From positions 434,001 through 498,000 of the forward strand of contig NZ_VTPY01000005.1 of NCBI RefSeq assembly GCF_008297955.1: a stretch of 64,000 bases of DNA. The letters are read 5' to 3'. Made by a program: the position numbers and the translations under genes. Source of the DNA: Billgrantia pellis. Its GTDB lineage: Bacteria; Pseudomonadota; Gammaproteobacteria; Pseudomonadales; Halomonadaceae. Below the pieces are notes generated by a model. It saw only the letters and a program-made list of their open reading frames with translations. It was not told where the DNA came from and made no database searches. Of the stretch, positions 1 to 8,026 are shown piece after piece; positions within the stretch are counted from its first letter, which is position 1, and every line of letters starts with the position of its first letter.

Positions 1-867
1 GAGAACAGCGCGCGCATCAGCGATTGGCTCCACGACCTGGTGGCGCGGGATGTCACGGCTCGGCATTGCGGCGTGATCATCCTGCGCGAAGTGTTGGGAG
101 TGGCCTATGACGTCTCGCGCCTCGCCGCTCCGCGGCGAGCGCTGGCCTACGGCACCTTGGGGGCCGTGTGGCGGGAGAGCCTGCATCGTTACCTGCGACC
201 GGGCGAGCGGGCGCTGTCCTTCAACGGCTTGACCCAGCTGGCCGGCTCGGGTGCGCCGATGCTCGACGGCTGGGTGCGTCGCTATGGCGTGGAGCGTTGG
301 AGCCAGCGCCTGCTGGAGGTCACGATGACGCCGCTGATCCATATGCTCTACGCCCACGGCATCGGACTGGAATCCCACGGCCAGAACATTGTGCTCGTCC
401 ATCGCGATGGCTGGCCCGAGCGCATCGGGCTCAAGGACTTCCACGATGGGGTGCGCTACAGCGTGTCATTGTTGGCCGAGCCCGGGCGGGCGCCCGACCT
501 GGTGCCTGAGCCGGCCAGCCATGCCACGGTCAATCGCAACTCCTACATCCAGACCGACGACGCCGCCGAGGTACGCGACTTCACCTACGACGCCTTCGTG
601 TTCATCTGCCTGACCGAACTCTGCCTCTGCCTGGAACAGCATTACGGCTTGCCGGAAGCGACTTTCTGGGCGATGGCCGCCGAGACCGTCCATGCCTACC
701 AGATGGCGCATCCGGGCCTGAAGGAACGCTTCGCGCTGTTCGATCTGTTCACCGAGACCGTAAGTATCGAGGAACTGACCCGGCGACGCCTGTTCGGCGA
801 CGGCGAGAAGCGCTTTGCGCAGCGCGACAACCCCCTCCATCCCTTTCGGTTCGTCGCCGGGGAGTGA
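1..867 (+). CDS. NIS siderophore synthetase, IucA/IucC family, C-terminal part (5' end outside window)
   Basis: The frame is open from base 1, so this is the C-terminal 288 residues of a protein that begins upstream. A GTG at 40 is only an internal codon. The sequence carries the NIS synthetase C-terminal signature: an HGQN motif near residue 125 followed by a conserved acidic stretch with KDFHDG, then the helical FhuF-like C-terminal domain. NIS synthetases adenylate a carboxylate (citrate or a citryl intermediate) and condense it with an amine or alcohol to build siderophores in the cytosol. The stop lies two bases before the next ATG, so it is co-transcribed with the SbnG-like and SbnH-like genes. 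Order suggests an SbnF-type synthetase; the exact substrate cannot be read from the sequence. Confidence 0.9.
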   Translation, partial: ENSARISDWLHDLVARDVTARHCGVIILREVLGVAYDVSRLAAPRRALAYGTLGAVWRESLHRYLRPGERALSFNGLTQLAGSGAPMLDGWVRRYGVERWSQRLLEVTMTPLIHMLYAHGIGLESHGQNIVLVHRDGWPERIGLKDFHDGVRYSVSLLAEPGRAPDLVPEPASHATVNRNSYIQTDDAAEVRDFTYDAFVFICLTELCLCLEQHYGLPEATFWAMAAETVHAYQMAHPGLKERFALFDLFTETVSIEELTRRRLFGDGEKRFAQRDNPLHPFRFVAGE

Positions 868-869
868 CC

Positions 870-1643
870 ATGCTGACACCCAACCGCATGAAGCAGAAAC
901 TGGGCCGAGGCGAGCCGGTCATCGGCCTGTTCGCCTCCATTCCCGCAGCCGTGACCGTCGAAATGATCGGCCAGGCGGGCTTCGATTTCGTGATTCTCGA
1001 CACCGAGCACAGCCTGGTGAATCCCGAGACGATCGAGCATATGCTGCGTGCCGCAGAGCTCTCGGGGCTCACCGCGCTGGTGCGGGTGGCGCGGCCCGAT
1101 CCGGCCAGCGTGATTCCGTTGCTCGACGGCGGGGCACGGGGCATCGTGCTGGCCAACGTCGAGGAACCCGCCGCGGTGGAAGCGCTGAACGACTGCCTGC
1201 GCTTCCATCCGCTGGGGCGGCGCAGCATGAATGGCGGCCGACCGGCGCGCTTCGGCGCCGACGACCTGAGCGCCTATCTGGAGCGTGCCAACGAGGCGCT
1301 CATGCTGGTGCCAATGATCGAGAGTCGCCAAGGGGTCGAGAATCTGGAGGCCATCCTGCGTGTGCCGGGGGTGGACATGGTGCTCGAGGGCGCGGCGGAC
1401 CTGTCGCAGTCGCTGGGCGTGCCGTGGCAGACCGAGGCGCCCGCCGTGACCGCAGCGCTGGATCGTGTCCACGAGGCCTGCCGTCGAGCGGAGGTGTCGT
1501 TCTGTGCGATTCCGCGTAGCGAGGCGCGCCGCGACTATTGGCGCAAGCGGGGCGTGCGCGCCTTCGTGCTGGGCGACGAACGCGGCACGGCTTTTCGCGC
1601 CTTGCAGGCCAAGCTTGCCTCCTTCCAGGGGGACGCATCATGA
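870..1643 (+). CDS. HpcH/HpaI aldolase-family protein, SbnG-like citrate synthase candidate
   Basis: A 257-residue TIM-barrel protein of the HpcH/HpaI (2-dehydro-3-deoxyglucarate aldolase) family. Visible signatures are FVILDTEHS near residue 45, LVRVARPDP near 75, a G-rich GARGIVLANVE segment, MIESRQGVEN and GAADLSQSLG. In staphyloferrin B loci this family member (SbnG) makes citrate from oxaloacetate and acetyl-CoA for siderophore use. Placement between an NIS synthetase and an SbnH-like decarboxylase supports that role here. ATG 870 was chosen over GTG 864 because it avoids overlapping the previous stop. Its stop overlaps the next start (ATGATGA). A catabolic aldolase is the alternative if context is ignored. 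Confidence 0.8.
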   Translation: MLTPNRMKQKLGRGEPVIGLFASIPAAVTVEMIGQAGFDFVILDTEHSLVNPETIEHMLRAAELSGLTALVRVARPDPASVIPLLDGGARGIVLANVEEPAAVEALNDCLRFHPLGRRSMNGGRPARFGADDLSAYLERANEALMLVPMIESRQGVENLEAILRVPGVDMVLEGAADLSQSLGVPWQTEAPAVTAALDRVHEACRRAEVSFCAIPRSEARRDYWRKRGVRAFVLGDERGTAFRALQAKLASFQGDAS

Positions 1644-2914
1644 TGACCCTGGCGACGATTTCCAAGCCGGCTGCGTGGGGCCCGCCCTCGGCAACTGTCG
1701 CTCAAGGTCTGGCGACGCTGGGCGAACCCGACGCCGACGGTAGACGCGAGCCGGTCTGTGCCTTTCTCTATGATCTCGAGGCGCTGCGCAATCACGTGGG
1801 GGCCATGGTGGAAGGGCTGCCGGATCGGTGTCGACTCTACTATGCCGTCAAGGCCAACCCCGATCGACGCCTGATCGAGGCGCTCGTTCCCCTGGTTGCC
1901 GGCTTCGAAGCCGCCTCGATCGGAGAGATACGGTGCATTCGCGAGGTGAGCGATACCGCCCCGATTCTCTTTGGCGGCCCCGGCAAGAAGGATGCCGAGA
2001 TCGAGGAGGCCCTCGACCGGGGCGTGGAGCGCATCCACGTGGAGAGCCTGCATGAGCTGCGTCGGCTGCGGCTGATCGCGGAGCGCCACGGCTCGGTGGT
2101 ACCGATCCTGCTGCGGGTGAACCTGCATGATGCGCTTCCCGAGGCCACCGTCACCATGGCGGGGCGGGCCACCCAGTTCGGCATTGACGAGCCCCAGGTG
2201 GAGGAGGCGATCCAGGAGGCACGGCGCTGCCCGGCACTGCGCCTCGATGGCTTCCACATGCATTCGATCTCCAACAACCTCGACGCCCGCCTGCATGCGC
2301 AACTGGTGGCGACCTACCTGGCGCGCGTACGGGACTGGGCGGAGCGCTTCGAACTGGAAATCCGCTGCGTCGATGCCGGCGGTGGCTTCGGTGTCTCCTA
2401 TGACGAGCGGCCGGACTTCGACTGGGCCGCCTTCCTCGACGAGCTGGGCCCGGTGCTGGACGCCGAGCCGTTGCCCGGAGCGGCGTTGATCTTCGAGCCC
2501 GGGCGCTACATCGCCGCCTTCTGCGGCTACTACGCGGCGGAGGTCATCGATCTCAAGCGCAGCCACGGACGCGACTTCGCCGTTCTGCGAGGGGGGACCC
2601 ATCACTTCCGCCTGCCCGCTTCCTGGCGCCACGACCACCCCTTCGAGGTGATTCCCCGCCACGTCTGGCCCTATCCCTTCGTGCGCCCGACCCTGGCGAA
2701 AGGACGAGTGACCTTGGTGGGGGAGCTCTGCACGCCTAAGGACGTCCTCGCCACGGACGTACCGGTCGCGCGACTGAGAGTGGGTGATGTCGTGTTGTTT
2801 CATCGAGCCGGCGCCTACGGCTGGACCATCTCGCACCACGATTTCCTGGGCCATGCCCACCCCCGACATCTCTTCATCGGTCGTCGCTGCGGCGACGAGG
2901 AGCGCGCAACATGA
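1640..2914 (+). CDS. Type III PLP-dependent decarboxylase, SbnH-like
   Basis: A 424-residue fold-type III (alanine-racemase-like) PLP decarboxylase of the ornithine/diaminopimelate decarboxylase family. The PLP lysine is K71 in YYAVKANPD. DAGGGFGVSY supplies the phosphate-binding glycines, EPGRYI follows, and the C-terminal GELCTPKDVL carries the catalytic cysteine. In staphyloferrin B synthesis SbnH decarboxylates the citryl-diaminopropionate intermediate to give the ethylenediamine unit. The start is ATG 1640 or ATG 1643 (ATGATG); either overlaps the previous stop. The stop overlaps the next ATG by four bases, so the three genes are translationally coupled. Lysine or DAP decarboxylase activity is unlikely given the NIS synthetases on both sides. 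Confidence 0.85.
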   Translation: MMTLATISKPAAWGPPSATVAQGLATLGEPDADGRREPVCAFLYDLEALRNHVGAMVEGLPDRCRLYYAVKANPDRRLIEALVPLVAGFEAASIGEIRCIREVSDTAPILFGGPGKKDAEIEEALDRGVERIHVESLHELRRLRLIAERHGSVVPILLRVNLHDALPEATVTMAGRATQFGIDEPQVEEAIQEARRCPALRLDGFHMHSISNNLDARLHAQLVATYLARVRDWAERFELEIRCVDAGGGFGVSYDERPDFDWAAFLDELGPVLDAEPLPGAALIFEPGRYIAAFCGYYAAEVIDLKRSHGRDFAVLRGGTHHFRLPASWRHDHPFEVIPRHVWPYPFVRPTLAKGRVTLVGELCTPKDVLATDVPVARLRVGDVVLFHRAGAYGWTISHHDFLGHAHPRHLFIGRRCGDEERAT

Positions 2915-4866
2915 CGTTATTCTCCCAAACTCCGGTGGTCGAAACGGTCGCCGACGCCGCCGGACGCCTCGCCGAGGCGCGCGTGATGGGCGACCTCATC
3001 GACACCCTGCTGGCCGAAGGCTTTCTCGACGACCAGCCCATCGACTGGCCGGCACCGCCAACGCTTCCCGGGGAACTGGGCTGGCCGCGGGGAGCCGTCT
3101 GCCTGCGCTGGTGGATCGACCGTCGGCAAGGGCAAGCGCTGCTCATTCCGCTAGGTGCCGCCATTCTGCCACCGCATCGTCACGTCGCCGGCGCTGGTGT
3201 ATTCATGGCTCGCTATGGTGGCGATGGCGCGGTCACCGAATGGCGGCGTCTGATGCCCGACGAGCTGCTGTCGCATGTCGAGGCGAACTGCCTGGACGCC
3301 GAACAGCGCCTGCAGCCGGGAGTGGCCAACGTGCGCCGGCTGCTAGCCACCAGCCTGTGGCAAATGCGCCAATCGATCGCCGAGATGGCACCGCTGGAGA
3401 CCTCCCTGGCGATGCCCATGGCGGCGGGTTTCCGCGCTCTGGAGCGACGTGCCGCCTTGCGCGATCGTCCCTTCCATCCGCTCGCCAAGGCCAAGGAGGG
3501 GCTCGACGAGGACGGCCACCGGCGCTATGCGGCGGAGTTTAATCGACCCATCCGCCTGCGCTGGCTCGCCATGCGACGGGAGTGTCTCGCCTGCGGTAGT
3601 GGGGATGACGAAGCCCTGGAGCCGATCCGGCTAGTGTTGAACGATGCGCAGCGCGGCGAACTCGAGGCGGAAATGGCGAGGCGCGGGCTACCCAATGCGG
3701 ACTACCTGGCCTTGCCGGTGCACCCCTGGCAGCTAGCGCATGGGCTGCCCCGGCATCTTGGCGAGATGCTGGAAGCGAAGGAGGGCGTGGTATTGCAGAC
3801 GGCAGCAGGGGATTTCCGGGCCACTTCGTCGCTGCGTTCGCTGGCACCGCTGGGCGAGAGTCGCTTTCATCTGAAGCTGCCCATGGCGGTGTTCTCGCTG
3901 GGAGCGGCGCGTTATCTGCCGGCGGTTAAGCTGATCAACGGCGAGAGCGGACAGACCCTGCTCGAACAGGCGCGAACGCAGGACCCGGTGCTGCAGGCTC
4001 GGCTGTACCTATGCGATGAGCGGCGCTGGTGGTCCTATTTGCCGTCGGGCAGCGGGCTGTTCGACGATCCTCCGCGCCATCTGGGGGCAATGGTACGGGA
4101 ATACCCCGCTGTATTGGTCGATGACCCGGCGGTGCGCCTGATTCCCATGGCCGCGCTGGGTGTCTCGCTGATACCGTGGGGGCAGCCCGAGGAGCATCCC
4201 TTCGACGAATGGCGTCGGCATTCCGGGCGGGGAGCGGGGCCGACGGCCAGCATCGGCCTGTTCGGCGAACTGTGCGAGGCCTTCTTCGACATCGTTCTGA
4301 GGCTCTATCGCCTGGGAGTGATGCCGGAAATCCATGGCCAGAATGCGGTGCTGGTGTGGCGTGCGGGGCGTATCGAGGGCCTGCTGCTGCGCGATCACGA
4401 TTCGGTGCGCCTGCATCGGCCCTGGCTCGATCGGCATGGCATTGACGACCCGGCCTACCGGATCCGTCCCGGCTACTCGAACAGCCTCTACAACGACACC
4501 CCGCGCGACCTGTTGTTCTATCTCCAGACACTGGGCATTCAGGTCAATCTACTGGCGATCATCGAGGCTCTGGTGCGGCATTGCGCCATTGAGGAGGCAC
4601 TGCTGTGGCTCGAGATGCGGGACCGGCTGGAAGCGCGGATCACCGCTCTGGCGTTCAATGACGAGGAGCGACGAACCCTGCATGAGGTGTTGTTCGCCTC
4701 GCCGCGCTGGCCGCAGAAGAGCGTCCTGCGACCGCTGTTCGAGCAGCAGGGCGTGCCCGGCAGTATGCCCTCGGGAAAATCCAGCCTGCCCAATCCGTTC
4801 CATGCCGAGGCGCTGGCCGGACGCATGCCGGCCAGGGCGTGCGTTGTCGACGACGAACCTGTATAA
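2911..4866 (+). CDS. NIS siderophore synthetase, IucA/IucC family (full length)
   Basis: A 651-residue NIS synthetase, full length for the family (about 580-650). The N-terminal third is the variable thumb. HPLAKAKEG (near 189) and HPWQ (271) mark the ATP-binding palm, and SSLRSL and HLKLP complete the nucleotide site. HGQN at 475 and RDHDSVRLH mark the C-terminal active-site side, followed by the FhuF-like helical domain. It condenses citrate or a citryl intermediate with an amine. ATG 2911 overlaps the SbnH-like stop by four bases. With the truncated synthetase at position 1 there are at least two NIS enzymes; staphyloferrin B needs three (SbnC, SbnE, SbnF), so one may lie upstream of the window. 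Confidence 0.9.
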   Translation: MTLFSQTPVVETVADAAGRLAEARVMGDLIDTLLAEGFLDDQPIDWPAPPTLPGELGWPRGAVCLRWWIDRRQGQALLIPLGAAILPPHRHVAGAGVFMARYGGDGAVTEWRRLMPDELLSHVEANCLDAEQRLQPGVANVRRLLATSLWQMRQSIAEMAPLETSLAMPMAAGFRALERRAALRDRPFHPLAKAKEGLDEDGHRRYAAEFNRPIRLRWLAMRRECLACGSGDDEALEPIRLVLNDAQRGELEAEMARRGLPNADYLALPVHPWQLAHGLPRHLGEMLEAKEGVVLQTAAGDFRATSSLRSLAPLGESRFHLKLPMAVFSLGAARYLPAVKLINGESGQTLLEQARTQDPVLQARLYLCDERRWWSYLPSGSGLFDDPPRHLGAMVREYPAVLVDDPAVRLIPMAALGVSLIPWGQPEEHPFDEWRRHSGRGAGPTASIGLFGELCEAFFDIVLRLYRLGVMPEIHGQNAVLVWRAGRIEGLLLRDHDSVRLHRPWLDRHGIDDPAYRIRPGYSNSLYNDTPRDLLFYLQTLGIQVNLLAIIEALVRHCAIEEALLWLEMRDRLEARITALAFNDEERRTLHEVLFASPRWPQKSVLRPLFEQQGVPGSMPSGKSSLPNPFHAEALAGRMPARACVVDDEPV

Positions 4867-4887
4867 AGGGGCGCCTATCCTGCAACA

Positions 4888-4906
4888 GAGAATGATTCTC
4901 ATGGGC
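4888..4906 (+). promoter_or_regulatory. Fur box-like sequence over the start of the fecB-like gene
   Basis: The sequence GAGAATGATTCTCATGGGC matches the 19-base Fur consensus GATAATGATAATCATTATC at 13 of 19 positions, with the central AATGAT and TCAT kept. It overlaps the candidate ATG at 4892 and ends inside the codon after ATG 4901. A Fur site here could block initiation of the transport genes separately from the synthetase operon upstream, only 25 bases away. Unproven. Confidence 0.5.
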
Positions 4907-5965
4907 CTTTCGCTGTCCTGCCGTCGCTTCATCGTCATGGCGTTGCCGGTGGTCTGCAGCTTATGGCTGCCGGCGTATGCCGGCGCGACGCGCAGCATCG
5001 AGCATGCCCTGGGCGAGGCGCGTTTCGAGCACTCGCCCGAACGCATCGTGACCCTCCATCAGGGCGCCACGGACAGTGCCTTGGCGCTCGGCCTCGCCCC
5101 GGTGGGGGTGGTCGAGTCCTGGCTGGAGCGGCCCATGTACCGTTACCTGCGCGATAGCCTGCCGACCGGGGTGCGCTACCTGGGCCTGGAGACGCAGCCT
5201 GACCTGGAGGCGGTGGCAGGGCTCGCGCCCGACCTGATCGTCGGGGTCCGCTATCGCCACGCCGACGTCTACCCGCTGCTGTCGCGCATCGCCCCGACGG
5301 TGATGGCCGAGACGGCCCACGACTTCGAGGCCATGCTTGAGTTGATGGGCGAAGCGACGGGGCGTGAGCGACAGGCCGAGGTGCAGCTTGAGGCCTGGCG
5401 GGAGCGGGTCCAAGACTTCCGCTGCCGCGTGTCGGCCCGGCTTGGCGACGCTTGGCCCCAGAGCGTGTCGGTGGTCAGCTTTCGAGGCGATCATGTGCGC
5501 CTCTACTACGATGGGTTCGCCCGGCGCATCCTCGATCAGCTCGGCTTTCGCCGACCCGCGGGCCAGGAAGGGGCCGGGTGGGGCGTCAAGCTGGTCAGCC
5601 GCGAGCGCCTGCCGGCCATGGAGGCCGATGCCATTTTCGTCTTCATGCGTGACGACCCGGCGGTGGCCGAACTGCATCGAGAATGGACGGCGCACCCGCT
5701 ATGGCAAAGCCTCGGAGCGGTGAAGCGGGGGCGGGTTTACCTGGTCGATCCGGTGGTCTGGAGCATGGGGGCCGGGATCCTGGCGGCCAACCGCCTGCTC
5801 GACGAACTCTACGGGCACTACGGATTGCAGGACACGAGCGATAGGCGGGATCCGGATCGCGCGGATTCTCCAAGCGGCCAGGATTCGGACGGTCCGGAAC
5901 GCGATCTTCAGGTCCTGGATCGGCGGGGCGACGAGTGGCCACACGGAGAGGACGAGACATGTTGA
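4892..5965 (+). CDS. Periplasmic iron-siderophore-binding protein, FecB/BtuF-like
   Basis: A 357-residue class III substrate-binding protein for ferric-siderophore ABC import. It starts with a basic n-region and hydrophobic signal peptide ending near PAYAGA. The body shows SPERIVTLHQGATDSALALGL, the usual N-lobe start, and DLEAVAGLAPDLIVGV before the helical linker. The C-lobe ends at ANRLLDELYGHYG. A 40-residue tail rich in Asp, Arg and Gly follows and is not part of the fold. ATG 4901 is an equally possible start. The stop overlaps the FecC-like start by seven bases. Ligand is probably the siderophore made by the upstream genes. Confidence 0.85.
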   Translation: MILMGLSLSCRRFIVMALPVVCSLWLPAYAGATRSIEHALGEARFEHSPERIVTLHQGATDSALALGLAPVGVVESWLERPMYRYLRDSLPTGVRYLGLETQPDLEAVAGLAPDLIVGVRYRHADVYPLLSRIAPTVMAETAHDFEAMLELMGEATGRERQAEVQLEAWRERVQDFRCRVSARLGDAWPQSVSVVSFRGDHVRLYYDGFARRILDQLGFRRPAGQEGAGWGVKLVSRERLPAMEADAIFVFMRDDPAVAELHREWTAHPLWQSLGAVKRGRVYLVDPVVWSMGAGILAANRLLDELYGHYGLQDTSDRRDPDRADSPSGQDSDGPERDLQVLDRRGDEWPHGEDETC

Positions 5966-6963
5966 CGAGCCCTGCCGCCAAGCTTGTGGGCCTGTTGCTG
6001 ACGGCGGCCCTGGCGCTCGCCACCGGCTTGGCCAGCCTGGCGCTGGGAGCGACCGAGATCGCGCCGGCCGTGCTGCTGGAAGCGTTTGTCGCGCCCGACC
6101 CGAGTTCGACACAGCATTTGATCCTGTGGACCGAGCGCCTGCCCCGAGCGGCGATTGCCGCGCTGGTGGGCGCGAGCCTGGCGGTGGCCGGCGCCCTGAT
6201 GCAGACCCTGACCCGCAATGCCCTGGCGGCGCCGAGCATTCTCGGCATCAATGCCGGGGCCATGTGTTTCGTGGTGCTGGGCAGCACGTTCTTTGCTATA
6301 CGCTCACCGCTGGGGCTGGCCTGGGTGGCCTTCCTGGGCGCCTTGGTGGCCGCTCTGCTGGTTGCGCTGCTCGGGCGCGAGCGGCGTGGGGGCATTTCGC
6401 CGGTGCGCGTGGTGCTGGCCGGTGTGGCGGTCACGGCGCTGTTCGTCTCGCTGGCCCAGGGACTCCTGATCATCGATCAGGAGCGCTTCGAGAGCCTGCT
6501 GCTGTGGCTGGCGGGCTCCGTGGCGGGGCGCGAACTCGAGATGATGACACCGCTGCTGCCGTTCTTCCTGTTCGCCGCCGGCGTTTGCCTGTTTCTTGTG
6601 CGACAGCTCAACCTGTTGGTGCTGGAGGAGGAAGTGGTCAGAGGGCTGGGACAACGCACCGGTCGAGTCAAGTTGCTGGCCGGGACGGCAATCATCATGC
6701 TGGCCGGTGGCGCCGTGGCGCTGGCCGGCATGATCGGCTTCGTGGGGCTGATCGTGCCGCATATGGTACGAGCCCTGTTCGGCCGCGATCATCGCTGGGT
6801 ACTGCCGGGATGCACGCTGCTGGGGGCGGGTCTGTTGCTCGGCGCCGACACGCTGGCGCGCTTCGTGATACCGCCTCAGGAGGTGCCGGTAGGCGTGATG
6901 ACGGCGCTGCTCGGCACTCCCTTCTTCCTTCATCTCGCTCGTCGCCGGAGCCTGGCACCATGA
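5959..6963 (+). CDS. Iron-siderophore ABC transporter permease, FecCD family (first)
   Basis: A 334-residue integral membrane permease with about nine or ten hydrophobic segments. FecCD signatures include RLPRAAIAALVGASLAVAGA near residue 50, TRNALAAPSILGINAGA near 80, and GFVGLIVPHMVRALFG near 255, the ATPase-contacting loop region. It forms the transmembrane channel with the second permease below. ATG 5959 was chosen because a GAGAGGACGAG ribosome-binding site precedes it and the upstream in-frame codons encode hydrophilic sequence. It overlaps the binding-protein gene by seven bases and the next permease by four. Confidence 0.9.
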   Translation: MLTSPAAKLVGLLLTAALALATGLASLALGATEIAPAVLLEAFVAPDPSSTQHLILWTERLPRAAIAALVGASLAVAGALMQTLTRNALAAPSILGINAGAMCFVVLGSTFFAIRSPLGLAWVAFLGALVAALLVALLGRERRGGISPVRVVLAGVAVTALFVSLAQGLLIIDQERFESLLLWLAGSVAGRELEMMTPLLPFFLFAAGVCLFLVRQLNLLVLEEEVVRGLGQRTGRVKLLAGTAIIMLAGGAVALAGMIGFVGLIVPHMVRALFGRDHRWVLPGCTLLGAGLLLGADTLARFVIPPQEVPVGVMTALLGTPFFLHLARRRSLAP

Positions 6964-7994
6964 GTCGCTCGTGGGTCTGGCGAGCCGTCGACGGGCGGCT
7001 GTCGCTTCGCCTCGACCGTCGCACCCTGACGGTAGCGCTGCTGCTGGCCCTGGCACTCTTCATCAGCGCCCTGGTATCCCTGGGCCTCGGCAGTCAGGCC
7101 ACGCCTCCCTCGGCGGTGCTGGAGGCGCTGCTGTTCCCCGAGCGCAGCGATATCGCCCTGATCGTGCACGAGATTCGCCTGCCGCGAATTATGCTGGCGA
7201 TCCTGGTGGGGGCTTGCCTGGGCGTGGCCGGCTTGCTGTTGCAGGGGCTGGTGCGCAATCCCCTGGCCTCGCCGGACGTGATCGGAATCACCGGCGGGGC
7301 TTCCCTGGCGGCGGTCGCCTTTTTGGCGCTGGGTGGAACGGCACTTGGCGAAGCCTGGTTACCGCTGGCGGCGCTGGTCGGTGCGCTGTTGGTGGCGCTG
7401 GCCATCCTTGCCCTGGCCGGGCGCGGCGTGACGCCGGCCAGGCTGGTGCTGGTTGGCATTGGCCTGGCTGCCGCCCTAGGAGCCGCGACCACCCTGATCC
7501 TGGTGCTCAGCCCCGATACCACGGCGATGCAGGCCTACGTGTGGCTGACCGGCAGCCTTTATGCCGCTCAATGGCGCGAAGTGGCCGCGTTGGCTCCCTG
7601 GGCGGCGTTGGGGTTGCCCCTGGCGCTGGGGCTGGCGCGTCACCTGGACGCGCTGGCGCTGGGTGACGACCTGGCCACCGGGCTCGGCAGTGCCGTACGC
7701 GGCACCCGTCTGTCGTTGCTGCTGCTCGCCGTGGCACTGTCCGGCGCGGCGGTGGCGTTCGCCGGTGGACTGAGCTTCCTCGGCCTGCTTGCGCCTCATA
7801 TCGCGCGGCGGCTGGTGGCGCGCGGCCATACCGGCCTGGTGCCGGCGAGTGCCCTGGTCGGTGCGCTGATTCTTTTGCATGCCGACCTGCTCGGTCGCCT
7901 CGCGTTCCTGCCCCGCGATCTGCCGGCGGGTATCTTCGTCGCCGGCATCGGGGCGCCGTTCTTCGTCTACCTGCTCTATCGTTGGCGTACCTGA
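6960..7994 (+). CDS. Iron-siderophore ABC transporter permease, FecCD family (second)
   Basis: A 344-residue FecCD permease, paralogous to the preceding gene. It shows RLPRIMLAILVGACLGVAG, VRNPLASPDVIGITGGASLA, and GGLSFLGLLAPHIARRLV near the C-terminal ATPase-coupling loop. ATG 6960 overlaps the previous TGA by four bases (ATGA). Together the two permeases would form the heterodimeric inner-membrane channel for the ferric siderophore delivered by the binding protein. No ATP-binding subunit (FecE/FhuC type) follows: the next gene is an RraA homologue. The ATPase must be elsewhere, possibly upstream of base 1, or be shared with another system. Confidence 0.9.
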   Translation: MSRSWVWRAVDGRLSLRLDRRTLTVALLLALALFISALVSLGLGSQATPPSAVLEALLFPERSDIALIVHEIRLPRIMLAILVGACLGVAGLLLQGLVRNPLASPDVIGITGGASLAAVAFLALGGTALGEAWLPLAALVGALLVALAILALAGRGVTPARLVLVGIGLAAALGAATTLILVLSPDTTAMQAYVWLTGSLYAAQWREVAALAPWAALGLPLALGLARHLDALALGDDLATGLGSAVRGTRLSLLLLAVALSGAAVAFAGGLSFLGLLAPHIARRLVARGHTGLVPASALVGALILLHADLLGRLAFLPRDLPAGIFVAGIGAPFFVYLLYRWRT

Positions 7995-8026
7995 CCGGCG
8001 CTGGAGCGGCGGCAAGGAGATCCGAC

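Noticed and set aside
2911..4866. Aerobactin synthesis (iucABCD) as the pathway
   Set aside because: There is no lysine monooxygenase (IucD) or acetyltransferase (IucB) gene; SbnG- and SbnH-like genes point to a staphyloferrin B type route.
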